Positions 10,119 to 18,488 of a DNA stretch of 32,821 nucleotides are shown piece after piece. The position numbers were made by a program, and so were the translations under genes. Under the pieces are notes generated by a model. The model saw only the letters and a list, made by a program, of their open reading frames with translations. It did not search any database and was not told the DNA's origin. The number at the start of each line of letters is the position of its first letter. The first letter of the stretch is position 1. The DNA comes from an uncultured cyanobacterium. Its GTDB lineage: Bacteria; Cyanobacteriota; Cyanobacteriia; PCC-6307; Cyanobiaceae. The stretch is taken from positions 1 to 32,821 of the forward strand of contig CAJWUF010000011.1 in the NCBI GenBank assembly GCA_913047395.1. Reading direction: 5' to 3'.

Positions 10119-10698
10119 CACTACTTGAATTTTTTTCAGGTGATTGCTGCTGCAATCTTCTCCAACGTGCATAAAATTGAATTGATGCGGCCATAAACAA
10201 CACCAGACCTACCATCAACCAAGTTGCAGCTCCCGTCGGGAACTGGTTTTTGAAGACAACCAGCATCACCACAATTACTAATATCAATGTAGGTAGTTCA
10301 TTTAGAGCTCGAAGCTGACGGCCACTCCAGCGGCATTCCCCACGAGCTAACTGACCCATTAAGCGATAGCAAAAGGCGTGATAGACAAGAAGTCCGGCAA
10401 CAAAAACAAGTTTTGCCTGCATCCAACTTTGATATAGCCAACTTGGCTGGGTGATCAATAGTCCCACCGCCATAGAAACAGCAAGAACCATGCCTGGGGT
10501 AGTGATGATATTTACGAGTCGCCGCTCCATGAGCATGTACTGCTCCTCAAAGGCCTCTTTGATGGGCGGATCCAGTTCAGCAGCTTCAACGTGGTAGATA
10601 AACAGGCGCACAAGATAAAAAAGTCCAGCGAACCAAACCACCACCCCAACAATGTGGAGTGTTTTAAACCACAGGTAAGCCTCAGGAGATAAGGTCAT
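10111..10698 (-). CDS. hemJ: Protoporphyrinogen IX oxidase HemJ (UPF0093 family)
   Basis: Membrane enzyme that oxidises protoporphyrinogen IX to protoporphyrin IX, the branch-point precursor of heme and chlorophyll; HemJ is the form used by most cyanobacteria. The 195-residue protein has about five membrane helices (roughly 8-34, 61-84, 92-115, 130-150, 157-176). It keeps the family signatures KTLHIVGVVVWFAGLFYL near the N-terminus, KLVFVAGLLVYH in the middle and RALNELPTLILV with VVFK after it. The final helix and Ser/Glu-rich tail go beyond the minimal family core. The start ATG at 10698 lies 66 bases after uvrC, and the stop overlaps the PHP start by 8 bases, so the two are probably co-translated. 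Confidence 0.88.
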   Translation of the reverse strand: MTLSPEAYLWFKTLHIVGVVVWFAGLFYLVRLFIYHVEAAELDPPIKEAFEEQYMLMERRLVNIITTPGMVLAVSMAVGLLITQPSWLYQSWMQAKLVFVAGLLVYHAFCYRLMGQLARGECRWSGRQLRALNELPTLILVIVVMLVVFKNQFPTGAATWLMVGLVLFMAASIQFYARWRRLQQQSPEKNSSSDE

Positions 10699-10764
10699 TG
10701 GAGGGCTAATGGCAGCTTGTTGACCTTAGGAAAGCCCGATGAATCAAAAAGCCTTGAGTAATGC

Positions 10765-12771
10765 TCAGTCAAGCACCTCCATAGCTTTGTCTTCCTCTGG
10801 GTGGAAGTAGGTCCAAACCTGTAAGGCAAGTGCTGGACCAATGCCTGAGACCTTGCTGATTTGCTCAACCCTAGCCAACTGAATAGCCTCAACGGACTGA
10901 AAGTGCGCAAGGAGGTCACGGACTCGTTTTGGACCGAGTCCTTGTATGTCACTTAGACGTGATCGTTTCATTCGTTCCCCCCTTTGTTGGCGGTGAAAAC
11001 TGAGCGCAAATCGATGGGCTTCATCTCGGAGTCGTCTGAGTAGAGCAACACCCAACTGATCAGGTTCACTATCTAGTGGTGTTTTTTGACCTGGTACAAA
11101 AATTTCCTCACGCTGCTTAGCTAAAGAGCAAACGACAAGATCCTCATGAAGGTTCAGCTCACGGAGTGCTTCCATAACTGCTGAAAGCTGCCCCTTGCCT
11201 CCATCAATCATCACCACATCAGGCCAATCATTAAGACCATCAGTCTGTAAGGTGCTGCCACTTCTATGTCGTAGTTTCTCTATATCTGCGCCTTCATTTT
11301 TGACCCTTGCCCAACGACGGAAACGTCTACGCATAATTTCTACCATAGACATGAAGTCATCACTATGGCCAGGCTTAATACTACTACTTTTTATTTTGTA
11401 CTTTCGGTAATGCTGCTTGGCTGGTAAACCATCAATAAATACAACCTGGGAAGCAACAGCATCGCTTCCCTGTATGTGACTTATGTCGTAACCCTCTATA
11501 CGTCTCGGATGTATATTGAGGTCGAGCAGCTGGGCTAAATCCTCGGTTGCTAACATTTGCTGTTCCTGCCCATGTTTAGCGCGAGCAAGTTCAAAAGATG
11601 CGTTTCTCTCTACAAGGTCAATGAGTTCAACCTTATTTTGACGTTGAGGGAAAACAACTTTTACTCGACGGCCACGTTGCTCACAAAGCCACTCCACAAG
11701 TAAATCATGCTGAGGCAATCGATATTGAACAAGTATTTCAGGAGGTACTTCAACAGGCTCAAGTTGGCTGTAGTGCTCCTCAATTACACGTTGCAAAACA
11801 TTGCCAGGTTCTTGATCAGCAGCATCTGCAGTGAAACCAAGTCGACCTACTAGTTTACCGGCACGCATCTGGAATAATTGAACAGAAGCAAGACGTTCAT
11901 CACTTGCTAATGCAAGAACATCACGACTAACCGTTGAATCTGGAAGGCTCATTTTTTGCCCCTCATTAAGCTGTTCTAAACCTTTCAGCTGATCTCTAAG
12001 CTTAGCTGCAGATTCATAATCTAATCTTTCTGAATATCGTTGCATCTGAGTTTCCAATAAAAGTCTAAGTTCTTCATTCCTGCCCTGAAATACCATCGCT
12101 ACCTTACGTAGGATCTGATGATAGTCTTCTACACTTATCTTCTCTTGGCATACGCCAGGGCAGCGACTAATTGAATAATTGAGGCAGGTACGATCTTGAT
12201 GCAACGGACGTGGTCGTTGGCGCAAAGGGAATGAGCGTTTGACCAGTAATAAGGTCCTCCGCAGAAGGCCGACATCGACATAAGGACCATAGAAGCGATC
12301 ATTCTGACTACGGAGGCGCCGCCGTCTGGTTATAAATATCCTCGGGTAAGGCTCACTCCATGTTATGCATACATATGGATATTTCTTATCGTCCTTCAAC
12401 AGTACATTAAAGTGAGGCTGCTCGTTTTTTATAAGATTAGATTCAAGAACCAGTGCTTCGGTTTCGCTATCAGTAATGATGAATTCTATTTCATATATTT
12501 GACGCACCATTAGACGGATGCGAGGACTAAGGTCTTTACTACTACGAAAATAACTTCTTACACGACTACGTAGAGATTTTGACTTGCCAACATATAACAG
12601 TCGATCATCACTGTCGCGCATCAAGTAACACCCAGGCTCAGCAGGAATTTCTTTTAACCGCTGTTCAAGTCTTATTTGATCAGTGAGTAATGAATTGCGA
12701 TTTGATATTTCGCTCAAATTATTATTATCCCCCGTAGGACCAACCTGTAGAGGCAAGGTTAAGTGCTTCAC
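10765..12771 (-). CDS. uvrC: Excinuclease ABC subunit C
   Basis: Makes both incisions around bulky DNA lesions in nucleotide excision repair, recruited by UvrB. Domain order is complete: GIY-YIG nuclease (about 43-120) with PGCYLMRD and LLYVGKSK, a UVR segment that binds UvrB near 230-265 ([11 protein letters not shown]), the RNase H-like second nuclease with GYDISHIQG and MIDGGKGQL, and tandem helix-hairpin-helix motifs at the end ([18 protein letters not shown]). The length of 668 is normal. The start is uncertain: a GTG at 12771 makes a 47-base overlap with the flavin reductase, whereas a TTG at 12717 would remove the overlap and give 650 residues. It belongs to a leftward block with hemJ and the PHP gene. 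Confidence 0.95.
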   Translation of the reverse strand: MKHLTLPLQVGPTGDNNNLSEISNRNSLLTDQIRLEQRLKEIPAEPGCYLMRDSDDRLLYVGKSKSLRSRVRSYFRSSKDLSPRIRLMVRQIYEIEFIITDSETEALVLESNLIKNEQPHFNVLLKDDKKYPYVCITWSEPYPRIFITRRRRLRSQNDRFYGPYVDVGLLRRTLLLVKRSFPLRQRPRPLHQDRTCLNYSISRCPGVCQEKISVEDYHQILRKVAMVFQGRNEELRLLLETQMQRYSERLDYESAAKLRDQLKGLEQLNEGQKMSLPDSTVSRDVLALASDERLASVQLFQMRAGKLVGRLGFTADAADQEPGNVLQRVIEEHYSQLEPVEVPPEILVQYRLPQHDLLVEWLCEQRGRRVKVVFPQRQNKVELIDLVERNASFELARAKHGQEQQMLATEDLAQLLDLNIHPRRIEGYDISHIQGSDAVASQVVFIDGLPAKQHYRKYKIKSSSIKPGHSDDFMSMVEIMRRRFRRWARVKNEGADIEKLRHRSGSTLQTDGLNDWPDVVMIDGGKGQLSAVMEALRELNLHEDLVVCSLAKQREEIFVPGQKTPLDSEPDQLGVALLRRLRDEAHRFALSFHRQQRGERMKRSRLSDIQGLGPKRVRDLLAHFQSVEAIQLARVEQISKVSGIGPALALQVWTYFHPEEDKAMEVLD

Positions 12772-13207
12772 TATCTTGATTGAGATGGGCAGATTTCACC
12801 TCTCCAACAAAAACAGTGTGATCACCATGTACTACCTGACCCACAAGTTCACATTCAACTCCCCCAATAGAGTCTTCAAGCAAAGGTAGACCAAATTCGC
12901 CAAACCGAAATGGGGCAGACTCGAACCGACCTCCCATGGCTGACTGGGGCTTGAAGAACACCGCAGCAAGATCTTTCTGATCAGCACGCAGCATGTTTAG
13001 CGAAAAAAGTCTTGTTCTCTTGATAATTCCATGACTAGATCCCTCTGATCTAACAGCCATAACAACTAGGGGAGGCTCAAACGACCCTTGAGTAACCCAA
13101 CTTGCTGTAAAACCGTTTATTTCATCATCTTCTCGGACTCCACAAATAAACAGACCGTGAGGAATTTTGCGCAACAAAAGCTTTTTCGCTTCTAGATCCA
13201 GTGCCAT
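12725..13207 (-). CDS. Flavin reductase-like FMN-binding protein
   Basis: Member of the flavin reductase (FMN-binding split-barrel) family, which binds FMN and uses NAD(P)H to reduce flavin or act on small substrates. Recognisable features are the N-terminal IPHGLFICG strand, [18 protein letters not shown] (the FMN-contacting segment), FSLNML, and a C-terminal HTVFVGEV strand. From the ATG at 13207 it has 160 residues; an upstream in-frame ATG at 13222 would add five. The flavin reductase-like domains at the C-terminus of cyanobacterial flavodiiron proteins belong to the same family, but here the domain stands alone. The 3' end overlaps the possible GTG start of uvrC. The start diverges from coaD by 74 bases. 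The physiological electron acceptor is unknown. Confidence 0.85.
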   Translation of the reverse strand: MALDLEAKKLLLRKIPHGLFICGVREDDEINGFTASWVTQGSFEPPLVVMAVRSEGSSHGIIKRTRLFSLNMLRADQKDLAAVFFKPQSAMGGRFESAPFRFGEFGLPLLEDSIGGVECELVGQVVHGDHTVFVGEVKSAHLNQDSEALNLASTGWSYGG

Positions 13208-13281
13208 TGATAATGAATTCATCTCTACAAACTCTAGGCAGCTCTTCTCTGCATAGGATCCAAAGGTTGCTTGGTTGGATT

Positions 13282-13755
13282 ATGAGAGCCCTTTACCCCG
13301 GCAGCTTCGACCCGCTTACCTTTGGCCACTTGGATTTGATTGAGCGTGGTTGCGAGCTCTTTGGGGAGGTTGTTGTGGCGGTGCTGAGCAACCCAAGCAA
13401 GTCACCTGCGTTCACATTGGAACAAAGGCTTAGGCAAATCGAGATTTCTACTGATCATTTGAAATCCGCCAGCGTGATCAGCTTTGAAGGCCTAACAGTG
13501 AGCTGTGCTCAGCAAAACAACGCGGATCTCATCCTGCGCGGACTGCGCGCAATGAGTGATTTCGAATATGAACTACAGATTGCTCATACAAACCGTTCTT
13601 TGGCTCCTGACTTGCAAACGATATTTCTAGCGACTGAGGCTCATCACAGCTTCCTAAGCAGTTCTCTGGTAAAGGAGGTCGCTCGTTTTGGAGGCAGAAT
13701 TGATCACATGGTGCCTGAAGTGGTGGCAGAAGACCTCTCCAGGTTATTTAATTGA
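13282..13755 (+). CDS. coaD: Phosphopantetheine adenylyltransferase
   Basis: Fourth step of coenzyme A synthesis: transfers AMP from ATP to 4'-phosphopantetheine. The 157-residue protein has the nucleotidyltransferase signature [14 protein letters not shown] (5-18), with the catalytic TxGH-type motif at 13-16, [12 protein letters not shown] (86-97) and the SSSLVKEV motif (126-133). The open frame extends back to a GTG at 13201, but that adds 27 residues foreign to the family and overlaps the divergent flavin reductase. The ATG at 13282, immediately before [10 protein letters not shown], is therefore the proper start. It is followed after 19 bases by the coiled-coil gene, probably on the same transcript. 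Confidence 0.96.
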   Translation: MRALYPGSFDPLTFGHLDLIERGCELFGEVVVAVLSNPSKSPAFTLEQRLRQIEISTDHLKSASVISFEGLTVSCAQQNNADLILRGLRAMSDFEYELQIAHTNRSLAPDLQTIFLATEAHHSFLSSSLVKEVARFGGRIDHMVPEVVAEDLSRLFN

Positions 13756-13774
13756 GCTTTAAACCACCACTGTG

Positions 13775-14710
13775 ATGAGCGAGCCTAGGTTTACCGTTCT
13801 CGATCAGCTCGACCAACTAGAGGAGATCGTTCTAGAAGGCAGTCGAATCCCCTTTAGTGGCGGTCGCCTAGTAAACGAGCAAGAAGCAGTTGATGTTCTC
13901 GATGCTGTTAGGGAGGCCTTGCCTTCGCAGGTGAATCAGGCAAATCAACTGCTCCAGAAGCGTCAGGATTTCATCACAACAGCTCAAAAGCAGGCTGATG
14001 AGATTGTTCAGCAAGCAAATCAACAGCGCGAGCAACTGGTAAGTGCGGCTTCCGTAAGACAAGAGGCTGAGCGACAGGTTGCTGAGCTTCGTGATCAATC
14101 CCGGCAGCAATGCGAGCAACTCTTGCAAAAAACCAGGCAACAATCCGCTCAGATAGAGCACGATATGCAATCGAAACTGGCTCAACTTGAGCAGCAGTTC
14201 GCCAGCCGTCGACAACAGCTTGAGCAGGAGGCCCTTGAACGTAGACAGCAACTTGATCGTGAAGCCAATGAATTAAAGAGACAGCTAACAGAGCAACACG
14301 AACGCAACCGTCAACTTGCAATCCAAGAACTAGATCAAATAAGAGATGAGAGTGTGCGCTTACAAAAAGAAGCCCAAAACGAAGCAGAGCGTCTTCATAA
14401 CGATGCACTCCAATACAGGCAGCAAACCCAACAACAATGTGAATCTCTAATCCTCCGCAGTCGTAATGAAGCAGCTGGAGTGCAGGACGGTGCAAACCGT
14501 TATGCAGAGCAAACTCTTGGAGAACTTGAGCACCGCCTCAAAGAGATCGGTCAAGTAATAATTGCTGGCAGGCAAGAGTTGGTCAAAATTCAGACTATCT
14601 CCAGTTATGAAGATGCCAGGGCCTCTGATAAGAGCAAAGATAAGGCCGTGCCAATTAGCCGTGCTCGTCGAGCTGCTTCACGGTTAAGGCCGATGAAGGG
14701 CACGGGCTGA
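13775..14710 (+). CDS. Long coiled-coil protein, Gln/Glu/Arg-rich
   Basis: A soluble protein of 311 residues with no signal peptide or membrane segment. A short globular N-terminus (about 1-50, with VLDQLDQLEEIVLEGSRIPFSGGRLV) is followed by a continuous charged heptad-like region to about residue 270, rich in Gln, Glu, Arg and Leu. The C-terminus is basic (RARRAASRLRP). The N-terminal segment resembles conserved cyanobacterial proteins sometimes labelled DivIVA-like or ATP synthase b-like; I recall these as uncharacterised, and no function should be assumed. A GTG three bases upstream (13772) is an equally possible start. It lies 19 bases after coaD. Its last 56 bases overlap the 3' end of convergent dacB. 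Antisense open frames here are by-products of CAG/CAA-rich codons. Confidence 0.8.
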   Translation: MSEPRFTVLDQLDQLEEIVLEGSRIPFSGGRLVNEQEAVDVLDAVREALPSQVNQANQLLQKRQDFITTAQKQADEIVQQANQQREQLVSAASVRQEAERQVAELRDQSRQQCEQLLQKTRQQSAQIEHDMQSKLAQLEQQFASRRQQLEQEALERRQQLDREANELKRQLTEQHERNRQLAIQELDQIRDESVRLQKEAQNEAERLHNDALQYRQQTQQQCESLILRSRNEAAGVQDGANRYAEQTLGELEHRLKEIGQVIIAGRQELVKIQTISSYEDARASDKSKDKAVPISRARRAASRLRPMKGTG

Positions 14711-15986
14711 AGCGCGCAGTAGCCTTCAACAACTGACCAATAGTTTCATTTGGATAGCTAGCCCCATTAGCCAAAGCACTCACATAGCGAGGACCATCCT
14801 TAGTGTTAAGAATCCCCGAGACTGAACGAACACCAGTCAGGGTTCCAGTCTTGCCCCAAAATTTTCCTTCTAGCTCAGAACCTCTATATAGCTTGCGAAG
14901 AGTACCTCTTTGACCTGCTATTGCCATAGAGGCTTGGTAGTAAGCAGCTAGGGGATGATTACCCATGCGCATCAACAACGTTGCCAAAGCCTGGCTAGTA
15001 AGCCGGTTGTTTCTAGATAGACCACTACCATCAGCTATCTGCAGTCCACTTGTAGGAAGATTCTGTCGCTTCAACCACCGCATAGCCTCCCAGGAGGCTT
15101 GCTTAACATCCCAGCTATCAGCAGCATGACGGAGCAATACTTCCGCAGTGAAGTTATGGCTCTCTGCATTAGCAAGACTGAGTAAGGCATGCATTGGTGC
15201 TGAATCTTCCTTATGTAGAAGAACAGAATTAACTGTTTTGTTATTGACTTGATCGTGGTCAACAAGCATTAAATGAGCCTTGCCACCTTGGCGTAGCATC
15301 TCACTTTCAAACAAATGTTTTAAGCGATTAGCCGGGTTAATTACTGATAATTCAAGAGCATTGCTTGTAAGAGCAAGACGCGTAATTGGAGCCCCGTAGG
15401 CGTAAGTACGGTCTACGGGTTCCCAGTCATTAGGCCACCAGCGGTGACGAGGCTCCTCTCTGATTACTAGTTGAACAACTTCACTAGATGAATGTGTTCG
15501 TGATCCTCCCTGTCCAAGTGCTGCCATTGCAAACCTTTGAATCTCAGAGATTCCAAGGTCGGGATCTCCTTCACCACTAATTTCAAGTACGCCATCAGAT
15601 CGTCGTACTAATTGAGTGCGCAACTTGAAATCAGGTCCAAGCCGGTCGAGAGCAAACGCAGTTGTTATTAACTTCTGATTGGATGCTGGAATTCTTGGAA
15701 GCTTTCCGTTGACATCTGCAAGAAGTTGACCATGCTGATCAAGCACACTCACACTCCAGGCCCATTTCTGCTTACTCAGCAAGGAATGTAGTTTTTTCTG
15801 TAAAGGCGGACATATCCGTCCATATTGAAGTGCTGGATAGCCCTGGTTTTGGCTTGGGGGCGGTGGATTAAGGAGTGGTAGTTCAGCTTTAACATCTGAA
15901 CCAATCAGAGTTACCCCTATTCCCAGGAATGGGATAAATAACATGGCAGCTCTTTGTTTATATTCGCGTAGAACAAACAATGTCAT
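14655..15986 (-). CDS. dacB: D-alanyl-D-alanine carboxypeptidase/endopeptidase, PBP4 (DacB) family
   Basis: Peptidase S13 enzyme that removes the terminal D-Ala or cuts peptide cross-links of peptidoglycan in the periplasm. From the ATG at 15986 (443 aa) all three penicillin-binding motifs are present: SNQK (102-105, nucleophile Ser and Lys), SRN (324-326) and KTG (379-381, in WGKTGTLTG). The N-terminus has basic residues and a hydrophobic stretch (about 14-30) consistent with a signal peptide or membrane anchor. The preceding DUF4330 gene ends in TGA whose A is the first base of this ATG (TGATG), a coupled start; a GTG at 15989 is the alternative. The last 56 bases overlap the end of the convergent coiled-coil gene. 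Length is typical of cyanobacterial members. Confidence 0.92.
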   Translation of the reverse strand: MTLFVLREYKQRAAMLFIPFLGIGVTLIGSDVKAELPLLNPPPPSQNQGYPALQYGRICPPLQKKLHSLLSKQKWAWSVSVLDQHGQLLADVNGKLPRIPASNQKLITTAFALDRLGPDFKLRTQLVRRSDGVLEISGEGDPDLGISEIQRFAMAALGQGGSRTHSSSEVVQLVIREEPRHRWWPNDWEPVDRTYAYGAPITRLALTSNALELSVINPANRLKHLFESEMLRQGGKAHLMLVDHDQVNNKTVNSVLLHKEDSAPMHALLSLANAESHNFTAEVLLRHAADSWDVKQASWEAMRWLKRQNLPTSGLQIADGSGLSRNNRLTSQALATLLMRMGNHPLAAYYQASMAIAGQRGTLRKLYRGSELEGKFWGKTGTLTGVRSVSGILNTKDGPRYVSALANGASYPNETIGQLLKATARFSPCPSSALTVKQLDEHG

Positions 15987-16501
15987 CACTGCGCTTTTAC
16001 GTTGCTGACCGTTCCATTTATCCGATACGTAGAACCTTCTAGCTCTACTGGTGTTCCAATTTTTAAATTTGTTCCAGCTAAAACAACACCACTCTTAGAG
16101 ACTATGCCGTCACCGTGTAGTACAAAACGAGCCTCAAGAATACTATTAGCAGCAATATTAGGATCTTCTGCTGTAACAACAGAGCCATCTGGCTGAACAG
16201 CAACGAGTTTTTTAGTGAGATCTAAAATATTTGATAATTGCAAGGAACCTGCAGGTTGATTACGTATTATGATACTGGTGTTGCCCTGAGCTAATGCAGT
16301 TTCTATCAGCCCCACTGGGTCTGCTGCTGGCACATTTCGAACATCGACTGTCAGCTGAATTGGTCTCAAGACTCCGGTGGCTTTGGCAATTGAATTACTT
16401 AATTTTGGACTCCACAACACACCTCCTAGAGCAAGCAATGCTACTAATGCAGCCGCACCGTCAAGGAGCGTGAAGCGACTAAACAAGGTGGGGCGCGTCA
16501 T
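15986..16501 (-). CDS. DUF4330 domain protein, single membrane anchor
   Basis: Uncharacterised 171-residue protein that I assign from memory to DUF4330, a cyanobacterial family of unknown function. One hydrophobic helix lies near the N-terminus (about 13-30, AAALVALLALGGVLW), after a short basic segment. The remaining 140 residues look like a beta-rich periplasmic domain (VDVRNVPAADP, TSIIIRNQPAG, RINGTVSNVKAQ). Its stop codon shares a base with the dacB start, so the two are probably translated together. That pairing suggests an envelope role, which is inference only. It follows DUF1995 by 90 bases in the same direction. Confidence 0.75.
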   Translation of the reverse strand: MTRPTLFSRFTLLDGAAALVALLALGGVLWSPKLSNSIAKATGVLRPIQLTVDVRNVPAADPVGLIETALAQGNTSIIIRNQPAGSLQLSNILDLTKKLVAVQPDGSVVTAEDPNIAANSILEARFVLHGDGIVSKSGVVLAGTNLKIGTPVELEGSTYRINGTVSNVKAQ

Positions 16502-16538
16502 AAAATCTGATCAGGCATTTATATTAATCAGTTGAGTG

Positions 16539-16571
16539 CGATCAATCAAGCCGTCTATAGCACTTTGATCG
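16539..16571. repeat. Inverted repeat upstream of the DUF4330-dacB pair
   Basis: CGATCAA (16539-16545) and TTGATCG (16565-16571) are 7-base inverted repeats 19 bases apart. They lie in the 90-base gap between the DUF1995 stop and the DUF4330 start. This could be an operator or part of a hairpin, or chance in a sequence that uses GATC often. Confidence 0.2.
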
Positions 16572-16591
16572 ACGGATTGAAATACATTGCA

Positions 16592-17245
16592 CTATGAGCC
16601 CAACTCTCTCTGGGAAGGCAGAGCCATTAATAATGCAGCGTCTATTGTCTCCGCATCTGGGCGCTGCTCATAGGTTGCCACCTGGCGATACCCATCATTA
16701 TCAGCGCGAAACAGGCACCATTCACCGGGATGTATGCGCATCAGCGCACCAGCTTCTAAAGGTTGTAGCCAGTAAGCCTTACGCCATAAAGATAAAAATC
16801 CACGTCGACGTTCTCTAGCCACACTGCCTATACCAATAGTAGTACTTTCAAGACGTCCGTTTAACATAACAATAGGACCAGAATGCATATTGCTAAGACT
16901 TTCGAATTGTAAGTAGTCGCTTGGCTCTGGTGCCACGATTAGCAGAATACGATCGTCATCCTCCTCGCTCTGCTTTTCAATAAGATCATTAATTGAAAAA
17001 ATTTGATCTGCAATATCAGGATTACTATTTTTAGCAAGGGCGCAAGCTCCAACGTCGGGCCAAACGAGAAGAGTTGGCATACCTTTTTGTTGAAGACTTT
17101 TCATCAGGCGGGTAGCAACGGGCATCAATTTGAGGCCCTCAAACTTCAAGTTCACCTCCCATCTTCCTTGGGGTTGATCTCTTAGCGCGGTTTCAACTGC
17201 CGCCAAAACCATGGCTTCAGCAGAGAGAAGATCAACAGGAAGCAT
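16592..17245 (-). CDS. DUF1995 family protein
   Basis: A 217-residue soluble protein that I assign to DUF1995, a family found in cyanobacteria and plastids. Features that fit are the N-terminal PVDLLSAEAMVLAAVETAL, a central segment with a nucleotide-fold feel (ILLIVAPEPSDY, PIVMLNGRLES) and a Trp-rich C-terminal third (LSLWRKAYWLQPLEAGALMR, EWCLF). Some plastid relatives take part in photosystem or RNA-related work, but this member has no assigned function. It starts 43 bases after the cysteine desulfurase and is probably on that transcript. No membrane helix or signal peptide is seen. Confidence 0.72.
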   Translation of the reverse strand: MLPVDLLSAEAMVLAAVETALRDQPQGRWEVNLKFEGLKLMPVATRLMKSLQQKGMPTLLVWPDVGACALAKNSNPDIADQIFSINDLIEKQSEEDDDRILLIVAPEPSDYLQFESLSNMHSGPIVMLNGRLESTTIGIGSVARERRRGFLSLWRKAYWLQPLEAGALMRIHPGEWCLFRADNDGYRQVATYEQRPDAETIDAALLMALPSQRELGS

Positions 17246-17288
17246 GGTTATAAAAGGGAAGGAAGGGAATTAGATGAAAACTCAGTGT

Positions 17289-18488
17289 TTAGACCACTGA
17301 AGCCACAGCGTAAATGGCCTTTTGCAATAGATCGGGAACATCCTGCATCTGCTCATCAATTAACCATGGACCTAAGCTGAAACGTAACCCAGACTGAAGC
17401 CATTCAGAATTAACCTGCATGGCCTCAAGCACCATGCTGTTCTTTGACTGTCCTGCCATACAAGCACTACCACTACTTGCAGCCAGACCCAGTTTGGCAA
17501 GTTCGCGCACAACGGCCCTTCCAGAGAGGGGTTGATTTTGCGCTGTACCGACAAGCATTGATATGTGGTGTGGCAAACGATTAGTTTGATCACCAGTGAA
17601 GTAAAGCCCTGGAATGGTCAGAAGATTTTTTTGTAATGCATCTCTCATTACTTTCACCATCGAAACCTGATTCTGTTTAGATTGATCAAAATCTGATGCC
17701 AATTTTTTCATCTGTTCGAGTGCCGTAGCCATTCCCGCAACTAATGCGACGGGTTCGGTCCCAGCGCGGAGACCTTGTTCTTGACCACCGCCACATTGCA
17801 AGGGCTGAATAGACGATAGGAATTCTGGGCGCACAAGAAGCAAACCAATGCCCTTGGGGCCTTGGAGCTTGTGAGCAGATGCACTAAGTAAGTCAATCGG
17901 CAGAGAAGCCCAATCTAAAAGACCTTGGCTAAGTACTTGTGTGGCATCGGTATGAAATGGTATGCCTCGATCCCTGCAAGCTCTACCAATAGTTTTAATG
18001 GGCTGGATTGTACCAACCTCACTTTGGCCCCAAATGACTGATACCAGACGAGTTGGGGGCGCCAGCATGCTGTCAACAGCCTCTAGCTTTATGCGACCCA
18101 AGGCATCTACAGGCCATGTGAAAACTTCCCATCCTTCACGATTGAGCATCTGAGCTACTGCAACTACAGCTGGATGTTCGACCGCTGAAATAACGAGGCG
18201 ACCAGGCTGCATTGATCTAGCAGTTCCTAATAGGGCCAGATGTATTGATTCCGTAGCACCAGAGGTAAACAACACATCAGTTGTATTTGCCATCAGACAA
18301 CTTGCGGTAGTTTGTCTACTTCTTTCAAGCAATTCAGCAGCGCAGATTCCTGGACCATGGATGCTAGATGGATTCCCCCAGGCAATTTGTTGAACCTCCA
18401 TAATGCGCTGAATAACCGCAGGCCCTGGAGGGGTAGTGGCACATGCATCTAGATAGATCTCAGGCCTGCTGGAATTAACTCTGACCAT
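17289..18488 (-). CDS. Cysteine desulfurase (NifS/IscS-like, class V aminotransferase fold)
   Basis: PLP enzyme that takes sulfur from cysteine, leaving alanine, and passes it as a persulfide to iron-sulfur or other sulfur pathways. Numbered from the ATG at 18488 (399 aa): YLDACATTPP near 12-21, VEHPAV with the cofactor-stacking His (H105), HTDATQ, the PLP lysine K207 in SASAHKLQGPKG, GGGQEQGLRAGTEP, and the active-site cysteine C343 in SSGSACMAG. Spacing around the active Cys looks like the NifS/IscS group rather than the SufS group. An upstream TTG at 18497 would add three residues. The start overlaps the end of dapF by 14 bases, so the genes are likely translationally coupled. Which sulfur acceptor it serves is not shown by its neighbours. 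Confidence 0.88.
   Translation of the reverse strand: MVRVNSSRPEIYLDACATTPPGPAVIQRIMEVQQIAWGNPSSIHGPGICAAELLERSRQTTASCLMANTTDVLFTSGATESIHLALLGTARSMQPGRLVISAVEHPAVVAVAQMLNREGWEVFTWPVDALGRIKLEAVDSMLAPPTRLVSVIWGQSEVGTIQPIKTIGRACRDRGIPFHTDATQVLSQGLLDWASLPIDLLSASAHKLQGPKGIGLLLVRPEFLSSIQPLQCGGGQEQGLRAGTEPVALVAGMATALEQMKKLASDFDQSKQNQVSMVKVMRDALQKNLLTIPGLYFTGDQTNRLPHHISMLVGTAQNQPLSGRAVVRELAKLGLAASSGSACMAGQSKNSMVLEAMQVNSEWLQSGLRFSLGPWLIDEQMQDVPDLLQKAIYAVASVV

Noticed and set aside
13868-14495. Antisense frames of 127 and 173 residues inside the coiled-coil gene
   Set aside because: They result from CAG/CAA/GAG-rich codons of the sense gene, which give Leu-rich open antisense frames.
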